DNA from: Acidimicrobiaceae bacterium
GTDB lineage: Bacteria; Actinomycetota; Acidimicrobiia; Acidimicrobiales; RAAP-2
DNA: 64,000 bases
Reading direction: 5' to 3'
Assembly: GCA_003158855.1 (NCBI GenBank)
Contig: PMLJ01000029.1
Coordinates: 44,693 to 108,692 of the forward strand
Shown: positions 54,679 through 63,442 of the stretch, piece after piece
Layout of the letters: each line of letters starts with the position of its first letter
How positions within the stretch are numbered: position 1 is the stretch's first letter
Program-made: the position numbers and the translations under genes
The notes under the pieces: model-generated
The model's input: only the letters and a program-made list of their open reading frames with translations
What the model was told of the DNA's origin: nothing
Databases searched by the model: none

Positions 54679-55585
54679 TGCTCGCGTCGCTCTGTCCGGT
54701 GGTCGCCGAACCGTAGTGGGCGAGGAAGAGCTCTTCGAGTGACGGCTCTCGGCTCAACAGTTCGCGAACCCCCGAGTCGGCGAGCACTCGAAGAAGCGGC
54801 TCCACGGTTCCGCTCACTTGACACTTGACCGACGAGCCCAGAACCTCCACCATCGTCACCCCCGGAACGCGTGAGAGGTCCGGGACGGCGCCGTCAAACG
54901 TCGCCTCCACCGTCAGCGCGGAAAGATGACGCATCTCGGCCAGTGTCCCCATTTCAACGAGCACGCCCGCGCGCAGGATGCCGATCCGGTCACAGAGCAC
55001 CTCGACTTCGCTCAGGATGTGCGAGGACAGCAGCACACTCTGGCCTTGCACTCTCGCTTCGGCGATGCACGTTCGAAAAGCTTGCTCCATGAGTGGGTCG
55101 AGTCCACTGGTTGGCTCGTCAAGAACCAAGAGGTCCGCCCGCGTCATGAGGGCCGCGACGAGGGAGAGTTTCTGACGGTTTCCTTTGGACAGGGCACGGA
55201 CCTTCTTCGTCACGTCAAGTTCGAAGCGCTCGACCAGCACCTCTCGATACTGGGTATCAACCCGACCCTGAACCTGCCCGAGAAGGTAGAGGGTTTCCGC
55301 CCCCGTGAGTGTCGGCCATAGATTCGATTCGCCGGCCACGTACGCCAGGCGCCGATGGGCTTCGACAGTCTGGCTGTGACAGTCCAGACCGAAGATCTCT
55401 GCACGGCCGGCGGAAGGCATGAGCAGTCCGAGCAAGAGGCGGATCAGCGTGGTCTTTCCCGCCCCGTTGGGTCCCAGGATTCCGACGACCTCTCCCTCGC
55501 TCACCTCCAGGTCAAGGTCCTTCAAGGCCTCCGTGTCGCCAAACCTCTTGGTCAGAGCAAAGGTCTCGATTGCGTGACTCGCCAC
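54668..55585 (-). CDS. ABC transporter ATP-binding protein, DrrA/CcmA type
   Basis: A 305-residue ATPase: Walker A GPNGAGKTT, Q-loop region, signature LSKGNRQKLSLVAAL, Walker B LLVLDEPTSGLDP and the switch His in LLSSHILSE. The form with SKGN is common for ABC-2 exporters. It precedes the permease and forms one operon with it. Confidence 0.88.
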   Translation of the reverse strand: MASHAIETFALTKRFGDTEALKDLDLEVSEGEVVGILGPNGAGKTTLIRLLLGLLMPSAGRAEIFGLDCHSQTVEAHRRLAYVAGESNLWPTLTGAETLYLLGQVQGRVDTQYREVLVERFELDVTKKVRALSKGNRQKLSLVAALMTRADLLVLDEPTSGLDPLMEQAFRTCIAEARVQGQSVLLSSHILSEVEVLCDRIGILRAGVLVEMGTLAEMRHLSALTVEATFDGAVPDLSRVPGVTMVEVLGSSVKCQVSGTVEPLLRVLADSGVRELLSREPSLEELFLAHYGSATTGQSDASNAC

Positions 55586-55754
55586 ACGCCCTCCTCGGAG
55601 CTGGACATCTCAGTGAGGCAATTCTCCCACGAGCGTGCAGGGCACTAAGGCCTTTCTTCCATCGTCGGATCGAGCCGTGGCCGACGCCACCCAGTCTCGC
55701 TCCTCTCAAACGCCCGGCGCGGCGCCTTCGTACGCGCCAACCGCGGTCCCTTGA

Positions 55755-57518
55755 TCAAGGGCGGTGGCCGTCACCGGGTTCCTCTTGGGACGTGAGGGTC
55801 TTTGGCTGTTCGCCGAAGCGGACCTCTGATTCGCTGTGGATGTACTTGGACCCTCTCGACCAGGATGCCGCGGCGGCGATCAACAACACTGCGACACCGA
55901 AGATGAACGCCGACTTCAAACCCGAGTGGAAGGGAGCGGAGATCAGATTGGGGAAGTATGAGTGCCCGATCAGATCGGTCCGGTTCGCCGCGGAGAGATG
56001 CGCGAGGACCCTGGCGCCCACCAGCGACCTGATGGGGTTGTAGCCGAGGAAGGCCGCGAAGAGGATCGACACGGGCGGCAGCCCGCCGATCTTGGTCGCC
56101 ACCGCCGCAGGCACGCCGTGCACGATCAATCCGTGCGTCAGGGTCACCGACAACGTCGTCGAAAGCCCGATAATCATCAGGGTGAAGAAGATGCCGATCG
56201 AGAGCACCTGCGCGGAACTCTGAAACGTGGCGTTCATCCCCCCGCCGGCGCCGCGGTCCCGGGCCGGCAGGCTGTTCATCACCGCGGCCCGGTTCGGCGA
56301 GGCGAACGCTCCCATCGAGATTCCAAAGGCCAGCAGGATGATCGCGAACCCCCAGTACGCGAAGTTCACCGGAAGCATCATCAGGAATACGAACGCCACC
56401 GCGGCTCCGAGCATCCCCCCGGTCGCCAGATAGCGGGCGCCAAACTGGTCGGACAAATAGCCCGACAGCGGCCCCGCAATCAGGAATCCGAGGGTCAGCG
56501 GCAGCATCAGTATGCCGGCCCAAAGCGGCGTTCTCGCGAAGCTATAGCCGTGCAGGGGAAGCCAGATTCCCTGCAGCCAGATGATGAGCATGAACATCAG
56601 CCCTCCGCGGCCCACTCCGGCGAGGAAGGTCGCGACGGTGCCGGCAGTAAAGGCCTTTATCTTGAAGAGCGGGAGGCGGAACATCGGCTCGACGACCCGC
56701 GATTCAAAGATCACGAACGCGATCAGGGTTGCGATCCCCACCCCGAGCTCAAGAATCACGGGCACGCTGGTCCAGCCCATGGCCTTGCCGTTGGCCGGCT
56801 CGATGCCGTAGGTGATGCCGATCATGACCAAGATCAACCCGACCCCGAAGGTCAGGTTGCCGGCCCAGTCAATCTTGGCCCGGTGGCGCTCGCCGAGTTC
56901 TTTCAGGTTGATGTACGACCAGATGGTTCCGAGGAGTCCGAAGGGCACCGAGACGAGGAACACGAACCGCCAATCGATCGCGCCGAGCACCCCGCCGAGG
57001 ATCAGACCAATGAATGATCCGCTGATCCCCGCGATGTTGTTGATTCCGAGCGCCAGGCCGCGCTGATTCGATGGGAAGGCGTCGGTCAGGATGGCGGCGG
57101 AATTGGCGATCAGGAACGCCGCGCCGACCCCTTGAAAGAGGCGCCCGATTATCAGCCACAGCGCGCCGGACTGACCCTTCAGGGGGTCGACGGTGAGCAC
57201 CAAGGATGACAAGGTGTAGATCACGAATCCGAGGTTGTACATCTTCACCCGGCCGTACATGTCGCCGAGTCTCCCCAGGCTCACCACGAGCACGCTGCTC
57301 ACGATCAAGAAACCGAGGATCATCCAGAGCAGGTAGAAGCTGTTGCCCGCGGCGAGCGGATTCAGTTTGACCCCGCGAAAGATGTCGGGCATCGCAATCA
57401 ACATGATCGACGAGTCGATAGTCGCGAGCAGCACTCCGATCGTTGTGTTCGTAAGGACCAGCCATTTGTAACGTGGCGAGACCGCCGGCGGAACCATCAA
57501 AGTCGTTTCTTCCTTCAC
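55755..57518 (-). CDS. MFS drug exporter, DHA2 (EmrB/QacA) family
   Basis: A 587-residue transporter with fourteen predicted spans. Motif A is LGRLGDMYGRVKMYNLGFV, and the segment GVLLATIDSSIMLIAMPDIF at the start is typical of DHA2 drug:H+ antiporters. The start overlaps the marR stop by 4 bases. A charged C-terminal tail follows the last span. The MarR regulator in front indicates induction by a toxic small molecule. Confidence 0.87.
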   Translation of the reverse strand: MKEETTLMVPPAVSPRYKWLVLTNTTIGVLLATIDSSIMLIAMPDIFRGVKLNPLAAGNSFYLLWMILGFLIVSSVLVVSLGRLGDMYGRVKMYNLGFVIYTLSSLVLTVDPLKGQSGALWLIIGRLFQGVGAAFLIANSAAILTDAFPSNQRGLALGINNIAGISGSFIGLILGGVLGAIDWRFVFLVSVPFGLLGTIWSYINLKELGERHRAKIDWAGNLTFGVGLILVMIGITYGIEPANGKAMGWTSVPVILELGVGIATLIAFVIFESRVVEPMFRLPLFKIKAFTAGTVATFLAGVGRGGLMFMLIIWLQGIWLPLHGYSFARTPLWAGILMLPLTLGFLIAGPLSGYLSDQFGARYLATGGMLGAAVAFVFLMMLPVNFAYWGFAIILLAFGISMGAFASPNRAAVMNSLPARDRGAGGGMNATFQSSAQVLSIGIFFTLMIIGLSTTLSVTLTHGLIVHGVPAAVATKIGGLPPVSILFAAFLGYNPIRSLVGARVLAHLSAANRTDLIGHSYFPNLISAPFHSGLKSAFIFGVAVLLIAAAASWSRGSKYIHSESEVRFGEQPKTLTSQEEPGDGHRP

Positions 57519-57988
57519 GAGTCGGTGATCCGCCTGATGATGCCCGAAGCAGCTGAGAGGATCTGACGCTCGTCGGGCGAGAGTTCCTCAAGCTTCGCCT
57601 TGAGCCACGCGTGGCGGCGGCGGCGGGTCTCTTCGATGAGAGCCACGCCTCGTGAGGTGGCGACCAGTATCACCTTGCGACCGTCCGTCGAATCATCCAT
57701 CCGCTCCACGTAACCCGACTGCTCCAGGAAGTTCACCGTCTGATTCATCGACGGGGGCTTGACGTGCTCGTGGTCGCTCAACTCGCCGAGAGTGTGGGGA
57801 CCATCGCTCACCAACAGATTCAGCACCGATCGGTGGGTGTCGCTGATCTGCCCATCATCCCTCTCAGTTCGCAGGCGTCGGTAGAGCCGCGCAACGGCCG
57901 CGGTGAAATCGGAGTTCAACTCTTCGCACGCCACGTCAAGGTCGAGGGACTCCCCGCCAGTTTGTCCTGCTGATTGATGTTCGCTCAT
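57515..57988 (-). CDS. MarR-family transcriptional regulator
   Basis: A 157-residue winged-helix regulator. The helix-turn-helix region is HTLGELSDHEHVKPPSMNQTVNFLEQSGYVERMDDSTDGRKVILV region (about 60-108), with the typical D-x-R wing. It is translationally coupled to the DHA2 exporter. A 34-bp palindrome lies 14 bases before its start codon, so it most likely represses its own operon until a ligand binds. Confidence 0.88.
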   Translation of the reverse strand: MSEHQSAGQTGGESLDLDVACEELNSDFTAAVARLYRRLRTERDDGQISDTHRSVLNLLVSDGPHTLGELSDHEHVKPPSMNQTVNFLEQSGYVERMDDSTDGRKVILVATSRGVALIEETRRRRHAWLKAKLEELSPDERQILSAASGIIRRITDS

Positions 57989-58002
57989 GGACCCGTTCGG
58001 TC

Positions 58003-58036
58003 ATAGTTAGGTAACCTAATTAGGTTACCTAACTAT
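58003..58036. promoter_or_regulatory. Perfect 34-bp palindromic operator of the marR-MFS operon
   Basis: Positions 58003-58036 form a perfect palindrome. It consists of two adjoining boxes, TTAGGTAACCTAA (58007-58019) and its reverse complement TTAGGTTACCTAA (58020-58032). Each box is itself a near-palindrome of MarR operator type. The site lies immediately before the marR start, where two dimers could bind and block transcription. Confidence 0.8.
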
Positions 58037-58135
58037 CGTGACCGTTGCAACCTCGCGAGCCCCTGACGCCATCGGTCCCAGTCACGAGGGTGCCTGGCGC
58101 AGACGTCAGGTCCTTGCCGCGAAAGGCCTTGCCCG

Positions 58136-59503
58136 CTAGATCTCGCGGGCCTCAGCGACGTTGTCAAAGCGGGCAAATTCGCCACGCCAGGTCAGGTGCG
58201 CGGTACGCGTTGGACCATTTCGGTTCTTTCCAACGATGATCTCGGCCTCGGACTTCTTGTCATTGGCCACCTCGCCGTACTGCTCGGGACGAAACAAGAA
58301 CAGCACCACGTCGGCGTCCTGCTCGAGCGAGCCGGACTCACGCAGGTCGCTCATCATCGGACGCTTGTCCGCACGATCTTCGAGCTTCCTCGACAGCTGC
58401 GAAAGCGCGATCACCGGACACCCGAGTTCGCGGGCCAAGATCTTGAGCGATCGACTCATATCCGAGACCTCGACCTGCCGGTTCTCCGCTCTCCCTCGTG
58501 AGCTCATCAACTGCAGGTAGTCAATGATCACCACGCCGAGGTCGCCATTCTGCTGCTTGATCCGCCGGGCCCTCGCGCGCACGTCCATCACCGTCAGGCT
58601 CGGGTTGTCGTCGATGAACACTTTCGCGGACTGCAGGAATCCGAAAGCCTCGTGCGCGCGATTCCAGTCCGAGTCGCTCAGGTCCCCGGTGCGCAACTTG
58701 GAGGAGTCAATGCGCGCAGTCGACGCAAGGATGCGTTCGGCCAGTTCCTGGCGGCTCATCTCAAGTGAGAAGAACAACGCGGGCCGTTGCACCACGGCTC
58801 CGACGTGAACCAGGATGCCGAGGGCGAACGCCGTCTTACCCATCGCGGGACGAGCGCCGATGATCGTCAGGCTGTTTGGCTGCAAGCCCTGCAGCACCAG
58901 GTCGAGGGATTTGTAGCCAGTCTCTAGACCATTGAACTGCCCGCGCGTCTCACCACGCTCCTCGAGGATGTCCGCCTCGTTCAGCAACAAGCGCTGCAGC
59001 GGTGAGACGGTGTCGGACTTGCGCTCGTCGCCGATCTGGTTGATCTTGCGCTCGGCCTCATCGATGAGGCCGACCACGTCATCAGTCGCGACGTACGCGT
59101 CGTCGACGATCTCACCCGCGACCGCAATCAAGCGCCGCTGCTGGGCCTTCTCGCGCACGATCTCCGCGTAGTGCTGCGCGTTCGATGCCGACGGAGTGTT
59201 CATCTGGAGCGAGGAAAGCACACCGAGCTCCACCGCGACGGCGCCTCGCTCCTGCAGCTTCGCCTGCACGGTTACGTAGTCAACAGGCTCGCCCGCGTTC
59301 GCGAGCGCAATGATCGCACTGAAGATCTGACCGTGCAATGGACGATAGAAATCCTCGGCCTGAACATTCTCGTACGCGATGCTCACGGCCTCTTGTGAGA
59401 GGAGCATCGCGCCGATCAATGACTCCTCAACTTCGATAGCACTTGGTGGGATTCGTCCACCACCCGGGGCGGTGCGGCTACGGTCTGTTTCAATCTGCGT
59501 CAT
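58136..59503 (-). CDS. dnaB: Replicative DNA helicase DnaB
   Basis: A 455-residue helicase. The N-terminal domain (about 20-130) starts PPSAIEVEESLIGAMLL and mediates primase binding and ring formation. The RecA-like C-terminal domain has Walker A GARPAMGKT (216-224), FFSLEMSRQEL, Walker B VVIIDYLQLM and RESGSLEQDADVVLFL. No intein is present. It unwinds the replication fork as a hexamer. It is last in the rpsF-ssb-rpsR-rplI-dnaB order, 160 bases after rplI with a hairpin between, so it may have its own promoter. Confidence 0.95.
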   Translation of the reverse strand: MTQIETDRSRTAPGGGRIPPSAIEVEESLIGAMLLSQEAVSIAYENVQAEDFYRPLHGQIFSAIIALANAGEPVDYVTVQAKLQERGAVAVELGVLSSLQMNTPSASNAQHYAEIVREKAQQRRLIAVAGEIVDDAYVATDDVVGLIDEAERKINQIGDERKSDTVSPLQRLLLNEADILEERGETRGQFNGLETGYKSLDLVLQGLQPNSLTIIGARPAMGKTAFALGILVHVGAVVQRPALFFSLEMSRQELAERILASTARIDSSKLRTGDLSDSDWNRAHEAFGFLQSAKVFIDDNPSLTVMDVRARARRIKQQNGDLGVVIIDYLQLMSSRGRAENRQVEVSDMSRSLKILARELGCPVIALSQLSRKLEDRADKRPMMSDLRESGSLEQDADVVLFLFRPEQYGEVANDKKSEAEIIVGKNRNGPTRTAHLTWRGEFARFDNVAEAREI

Positions 59504-59612
59504 AAGACCTCAACGGTTGTCGATAATGGCTGTGTGTCGCAAGAACAACAACATGGGGAAAATCCTGTGCCTAACTTCCATTATCAATCTGCCATGGAGC
59601 TGTGACATGAAG

Positions 59613-59639
59613 ACTGCCGGGGCGCGAGGCCCCGGCAGT
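59613..59639 (-). terminator. Hairpin terminator after rplI
   Basis: ACTGCCGGGGC (59613-59623) and GCCCCGGCAGT (59629-59639) form a perfect 11-bp stem with a 5-base loop, 25 bases past the rplI stop. It probably ends the ribosomal-protein transcript before dnaB. Confidence 0.7.
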
Positions 59640-59663
59640 GTCAAGATGCATCGAGACGGTTGG

Positions 59664-60110
59664 CTACTTCGCCACAACCTCCACGTTGACGGTCGCGACG
59701 ACACCATCGAACAAGGTCGCGGTCACCGTGGCCGTCCCCAGCTCCTTCAGATGTTCGGCCATCGAAATCATGTGACGGTCCAACGAGATGTTGGTGGCGC
59801 TGCGAATGGCGTTCACGATGTCTGCCTCGGTCACGGAACCGAACAGACGACCGTTGGCGCTCGCGCGAGCCGCCACGGTAACCGTGGCCTTCTCGATGAG
59901 CGAACGCTGCGTCTCGGCGGCTTCGCGACTCTCGGCATCACGGATGTCGCGAGCCTTGCGCATGGAGGCCGCTTGGACCTCCATGGTGGCGTTCGCCTTC
60001 AGCGCCGCGCCGGTGGGCAGCAGGAAGTTACGGGCGTAGCCAGACTTCACTTCAACGATGTCACCACGACGGCCTACGCCGGTGACGTCGCTGCGTAGTA
60101 GGACTTTCAT
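59664..60110 (-). CDS. rplI: 50S ribosomal protein L9
   Basis: A 148-residue L9: [32 protein letters not shown] at the start is the rRNA-binding domain. The long connecting helix contains [17 protein letters not shown], and the C-terminal domain starts near residue 75. It overlaps rpsR by 4 bases (ATGA). It is the fourth gene of the canonical rpsF-ssb-rpsR-rplI operon. Confidence 0.96.
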   Translation of the reverse strand: MKVLLRSDVTGVGRRGDIVEVKSGYARNFLLPTGAALKANATMEVQAASMRKARDIRDAESREAAETQRSLIEKATVTVAARASANGRLFGSVTEADIVNAIRSATNISLDRHMISMAEHLKELGTATVTATLFDGVVATVNVEVVAK

Positions 60111-60559
60111 TCGCTGACCTCCCCGGCGAGCTCGGTCTTGAAGACTTCAGCCGCTTCGCTGGCGTCGTCTAGAAGAACGTCGGACTCGACACCCGCGCTG
60201 ACGGGTGTCTCGGCATTATCGCGGTCAGGACGCGGGCCACGGGGGCCACGGTCGTCACGGTTGCCGCGGCCGCCGCGACGCTCGGTCACGGTGCGCTGGG
60301 TGTAGGGCAGGAGCGCGAGTTCACGCGCCGTCTTGATGGCGTCGGTCACGTCACGCTGGTGCTGCTGACAGTTGCCAGACACCTTGCGACCACGGATCTT
60401 GCCGCGGTCCGAGATGTACTTGCGAAGTTGAGCCAGGTCCTTGTAGTCAACGGTGCCGACACCGTGCTGGCAGAAAGAGCAGGGCTTCTTCTTGGCGCCG
60501 CGACGAGTGTCAATCTTCGGAGCCCTCTTGGGCATGGTTGGCATATTCTTACGTGGCAT
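60107..60559 (-). CDS. rpsR: 30S ribosomal protein S18 with long C-terminal extension
   Basis: A 150-residue S18. The core (about 12-90) includes [50 protein letters not shown]. The paired CxxC with Cys63 can bind zinc. After LPYTQR an extension of about 60 residues follows: first Arg/Gly-rich ([15 protein letters not shown]), then acidic ([15 protein letters not shown]). Ordinary S18 proteins are 70-90 residues long. ATG 60559 has GAGGAG upstream inside the ssb end, so it starts at the ssb stop (TAATG); ATG codons 15 and 24 bases downstream are alternatives. It binds S6 in the 30S platform. Confidence 0.92.
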   Translation of the reverse strand: MPRKNMPTMPKRAPKIDTRRGAKKKPCSFCQHGVGTVDYKDLAQLRKYISDRGKIRGRKVSGNCQQHQRDVTDAIKTARELALLPYTQRTVTERRGGRGNRDDRGPRGPRPDRDNAETPVSAGVESDVLLDDASEAAEVFKTELAGEVSE

Positions 60560-61014
60560 TAGAAGGGCTCCTCATCAAAGGCGTAGGTACTTGGTTCGTT
60601 GGAACGCGGGGCGGCGGCCGGTCGATCGTTCGACTGGAAGTTTCCACCCTCGGCGCGGGGTGTCCTGGTGACGACTGCGGTGGCGAAGCGAAGCGAAGGC
60701 CCGATCTCGTCGGCGTTGATCTCGACGATCGAACGCTTATCGCCGTTCTCGGTCTCCCAACTGCGCTGCTCAAGGCGGCCGGACACGATGACGCGGGCAC
60801 CCTTCTGCAGGGAGTTGGCGGCGTTCTCCGCAGTCGAGCCGTAGGCGACGACCTCGAAGTACGACACGCGCTCTTCCCACTCCTGGGTCTGGCGGTTCTG
60901 CCAGCGACGGTTCACGGCGATCGAGAGACGCAGTGCGGCCTGCCCGCTGTTCAGAAACTTGAGCTCGGGGTCGCGGGTTACGTTCCCCACGACGGTAATG
61001 GTGTTGTCAGCCAT
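60559..61014 (-). CDS. ssb: Single-stranded DNA-binding protein
   Basis: A 151-residue SSB with an OB fold (about 1-110, [67 protein letters not shown]) and a short disordered linker. The acidic tail ends YAFDEEPF, the partner-docking tip. It coats single-stranded DNA in replication and recombination. It lies between rpsF (31 bases upstream) and rpsR (one shared base). Confidence 0.95.
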   Translation of the reverse strand: MADNTITVVGNVTRDPELKFLNSGQAALRLSIAVNRRWQNRQTQEWEERVSYFEVVAYGSTAENAANSLQKGARVIVSGRLEQRSWETENGDKRSIVEINADEIGPSLRFATAVVTRTPRAEGGNFQSNDRPAAAPRSNEPSTYAFDEEPF

Positions 61015-61045
61015 TTCTTCTCCTTAATTCGCTATGCGCCCGAAC

Positions 61046-61366
61046 TTACGCTTGCGCCGTAACACGGCTTGCGCTTGTTCGATCGTTGCGACGAAGAATC
61101 TTGAAGCGAAGGACTTCGTCTGACAGGGTCAGGATTCGGTCAAGCTCGACAACAGTCGTCGGCTCGCCGCTGAACTCCACCAGAACGTAGTAACCCTCTT
61201 TGCGCTTGTTGATCTCGTACGCCAAGGGACGCTTGCCCCAACGGTCGATGGTTCCGGGGCTTCCCTCGTTGGATCGGATGGTTTCCAATGCTCGGTCGAG
61301 AGCGATCTGGATGGACTGCGCGTCGACAGCAGTGTCGAACACAATCATGGTTTCATAAGGCCTCAT
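61046..61366 (-). CDS. rpsF: 30S ribosomal protein S6
   Basis: A 106-residue S6: MRPYETMIVFDTAVDAQSIQIALDRAL, then GTIDRWGKRPLAYEINKRKEGYYVLVEF, typical alpha/beta S6 features. AAAGGA lies before ATG 61366. It forms a heterodimer with S18. Its leader contains three hairpins, listed separately. Confidence 0.96.
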   Translation of the reverse strand: MRPYETMIVFDTAVDAQSIQIALDRALETIRSNEGSPGTIDRWGKRPLAYEINKRKEGYYVLVEFSGEPTTVVELDRILTLSDEVLRFKILRRNDRTSASRVTAQA

Positions 61367-61485
61367 GGCCGGGTTCCTTTCCCTCTGGACCGGCTAGGCC
61401 GGGCTCTGCGGAAACAGAGCAGGGTTCATTTCACTCTTCCCACGCTTGTGGGAAAGACAACTCTACTGCACGGGGCCAAAATTGG
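61367..61485 (-). ncRNA. Structured leader of rpsF; possible S6:S18-type autoregulatory RNA
   Basis: The 119 bases between panB and rpsF hold three stem-loops, read on the minus strand: TTCCCAC/GTGGGAA (61438-61454), GCTCTG/CAGAGC with loop TTTCCG (61403-61420) and the palindromic CCGGC-CTA-GCCGG (61390-61402). In many bacteria the rpsF leader has a stem with a conserved CCG that the S6:S18 dimer binds to repress translation. A CCG is present in the second loop. The secondary structure is seen; the identity is inferred. Confidence 0.45.
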
Positions 61486-62307
61486 CTAGTTGAGCAGCTC
61501 GTCAGGGTTGTCGTACGCCTCAGCGAGGTTCGGAAAGTCGCCGCTTCGCACGTCACGGGCGAAGTCGCTGATCGCACTCGTTATCAGGGAACCTAGGTCC
61601 GCGTACTGTCGAACGAACTTCGCTGGAGCCCGGCTCGTCATGCCGAGAAGATCGTGGAACACGAGGACCTGGCCGTCGGTGTCTGGTCCGGCGCCGATGC
61701 CGATCGTGGGGATTTCGAGGGCTTCGGTGACCCTGGTTCCCACCACGCTGGGGACGCCCTCGATGACAATGGCGTAGACGCCCTCGTCTTGAAGCACCGT
61801 GGCATCCTTGATAAGCCACTCCGCCGCCTCGCGGGTCTTCGCCTGGACCTTGAAACCGCCAAAGGCCAGCACGCTCTGCGGAGTCAGGCCGAGATGGCCC
61901 ATCACCGGAATCTCGGCATCGAGCAGCGCCCGAACTACCTCTCGCCGAACCCGACCACCCTCAAGCTTCACGCTGTGAGCGCCCGCCCGCACGAGCGCGC
62001 CGGCGTTTCGAACGCTGTCGGCAAGATCGACGTGGTAGCTCATCCACGGCATGTCAGCGACGACGTGGGCCCGCGGCTTCGCCGCGGCGACCGCACGGAC
62101 GTGGTGGCACATCTCCTCCACGGTGACGTGCAACGTGTCGTCGTGACCCATCACCACGTTGGCGACCGAGTCGCCCACCAGAATGATGTCGACCCCCGCC
62201 GCGTCCACGTAGCGAGCACCCGGCTCGTCGTAGGCAGTCACCATGACGATCGGCGCCGCGCCGCTTCGGCGCTTTCGCGAGCGGATCTGCAGGGCGCTCG
62301 TGGTCAT
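61486..62307 (-). CDS. panB: 3-methyl-2-oxobutanoate hydroxymethyltransferase PanB
   Basis: A 273-residue PanB, first step of pantothenate synthesis: 5,10-methylene-tetrahydrofolate plus 2-oxoisovalerate gives ketopantoate. Visible are MVTAYDEPGARYVDAAGVDIILVGDSVANVVMGHDDTL (metal-binding Asp46), the SVKLEGG segment, IPVMGHLGLTPQS and the catalytic VIEGVPS. The start ATG 62307 overlaps the DUF5318 stop (ATGA). An open frame upstream lies inside DUF5318 and is non-coding. Confidence 0.94.
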   Translation of the reverse strand: MTTSALQIRSRKRRSGAAPIVMVTAYDEPGARYVDAAGVDIILVGDSVANVVMGHDDTLHVTVEEMCHHVRAVAAAKPRAHVVADMPWMSYHVDLADSVRNAGALVRAGAHSVKLEGGRVRREVVRALLDAEIPVMGHLGLTPQSVLAFGGFKVQAKTREAAEWLIKDATVLQDEGVYAIVIEGVPSVVGTRVTEALEIPTIGIGAGPDTDGQVLVFHDLLGMTSRAPAKFVRQYADLGSLITSAISDFARDVRSGDFPNLAEAYDNPDELLN

Positions 62308-62732
62308 TCGCCGACCTTTCGCTGCTGGCGAACCGGCGCGCGTCGGGCCCGGCGCCCTCCAGCCGCCCACTTTCGAACCAGGTGGTGGAACGAGCACGCC
62401 ACGCACGCCTCGACCGCGTAGCACTGCACCGGCTCCTCGCGGCGCTCGAGTTTCAGGAGTTCGGCGCGCGACGTGGGACACGTCCCTCCGGCGGGCAAAC
62501 GCGCGCCAAAGACGTAGGTGACCTCCACCAACTCGGCCTCACTGCACACCGGGCAGGTCTCGCCGGTCGAGCGACCGATATTCTTCGCCGCACGCAGCAA
62601 TTCGGGATGCGCGTCGCAGATGTCTTCGTAACGAATGATCCCCTGGGCGAGCTTGGCCAACAGGGCGTGACGGACCAGGCCAAACTCAACTACCGCTCCG
62701 TCGGCGGTGCTGGTGCGAAAACTCTTTTCCAT
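62304..62732 (-). CDS. DUF5318 family protein
   Basis: A 142-residue protein. The N-terminal VVEFGLVRHALLAKLAQGIIRYEDICDAHPELL and AAKNIGRSTGETCPVCSEAEL match the actinobacterial DUF5318 family, whose Mycobacterium member lies between the PadR gene and rpsF. Two CxxC pairs (TCPVC and ACVAC) suggest a zinc ribbon. A basic tail of about 20 residues ends it. ATG 62732 has no clear ribosome-binding site. It is coupled to panB. Function unknown. Confidence 0.82.
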   Translation of the reverse strand: MEKSFRTSTADGAVVEFGLVRHALLAKLAQGIIRYEDICDAHPELLRAAKNIGRSTGETCPVCSEAELVEVTYVFGARLPAGGTCPTSRAELLKLERREEPVQCYAVEACVACSFHHLVRKWAAGGRRARRAPVRQQRKVGE

Positions 62733-62787
62733 TAGGGGTGACACTACCGCCCCCCGGTAATCTGGAGATTGATTGCAGACCGTCACG

Positions 62788-62801
62788 TTCGATATATCGA
62801 A
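62788..62801. promoter_or_regulatory. Perfect 14-bp palindrome in front of padR
   Basis: TTCGATATATCGAA is a perfect palindrome that ends five bases before the padR start codon. It is AT-rich in a GC-rich setting and lies between padR and the divergent DUF5318 gene. It could be the autoregulatory PadR operator, overlapping the padR promoter or translation start. Confidence 0.5.
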
Positions 62802-62806
62802 GTGAT

Positions 62807-63430
62807 ATGATGAATCGCGTGTTAGATATCGCTATCCTCGGACTGCTCATGGACCGCGATCACCACGGCTACGAGATTCGCACCCAACTGCGCGACCGCT
62901 TGGGCGTTTGGGCCAACGTCTCGTTCGGCTCCATCTATCCGGCGTTGGCCCGTCTCGAACGTCACGGCTTCGTCGAAGCGGTGACGTCAAGCGAACCTCG
63001 TGTGAGTTCGCTCTCTACCGGCTCGCTCTCGGGTGAGCGCGCCTCGCTGCGCTCGCTTCGAGCGACCCAGGGCTTGGGACGCCGCGGCCGCAAGGTCTAC
63101 CGGATCACCGAGCTGGGGCGCCAGGAGTTCGTGCGACTGCTCGGCGACACCGCGACGCTCGACGACAGCAAGAACTTTTCCCTACGCATGGCGCTCGCCA
63201 AGTACCTCACCCCGAACCTTCGCGTCGGGCTCTTGGAGCGACGCCGGACCGATCTCGTTGAGCGCCTCGTCGAAGTGCGCGCCGGAGCGAACAACGAACA
63301 ACTTGACACCTATGCCCGCAGCGTGATGGATCACGCGGCCAAGGGCGTGGAGTTGGACCTCGCGTGGATTGACAGCCTGTTGACCACCGAACGCAGTAAC
63401 CAGCAAACCTTCGCGCGAGAAGCGAAGTAG
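62807..63430 (+). CDS. PadR-family transcriptional regulator
   Basis: A 207-residue protein. The PadR winged helix is VLDIAILGLLMDRDHHGYEIRTQLRDRLGVWANVSFGSIYPALARLERHGFVEA region. An unusual Ser/Arg-rich loop (about 67-100, including SLSTGSLSGERASLRSLRA) interrupts the wing before KVYRITELGRQEF. The C-terminal helical dimerisation domain follows. The same arrangement, PadR next to ino1, exists in Mycobacterium. It lies 12 bases before ino1 on the same strand, so the two are probably an operon. Two adjacent ATG codons (62807, 62810) can serve as start. Confidence 0.85.
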   Translation: MMNRVLDIAILGLLMDRDHHGYEIRTQLRDRLGVWANVSFGSIYPALARLERHGFVEAVTSSEPRVSSLSTGSLSGERASLRSLRATQGLGRRGRKVYRITELGRQEFVRLLGDTATLDDSKNFSLRMALAKYLTPNLRVGLLERRRTDLVERLVEVRAGANNEQLDTYARSVMDHAAKGVELDLAWIDSLLTTERSNQQTFAREAK

Positions 63431-63442
63431 GAGAGGAGAGCC

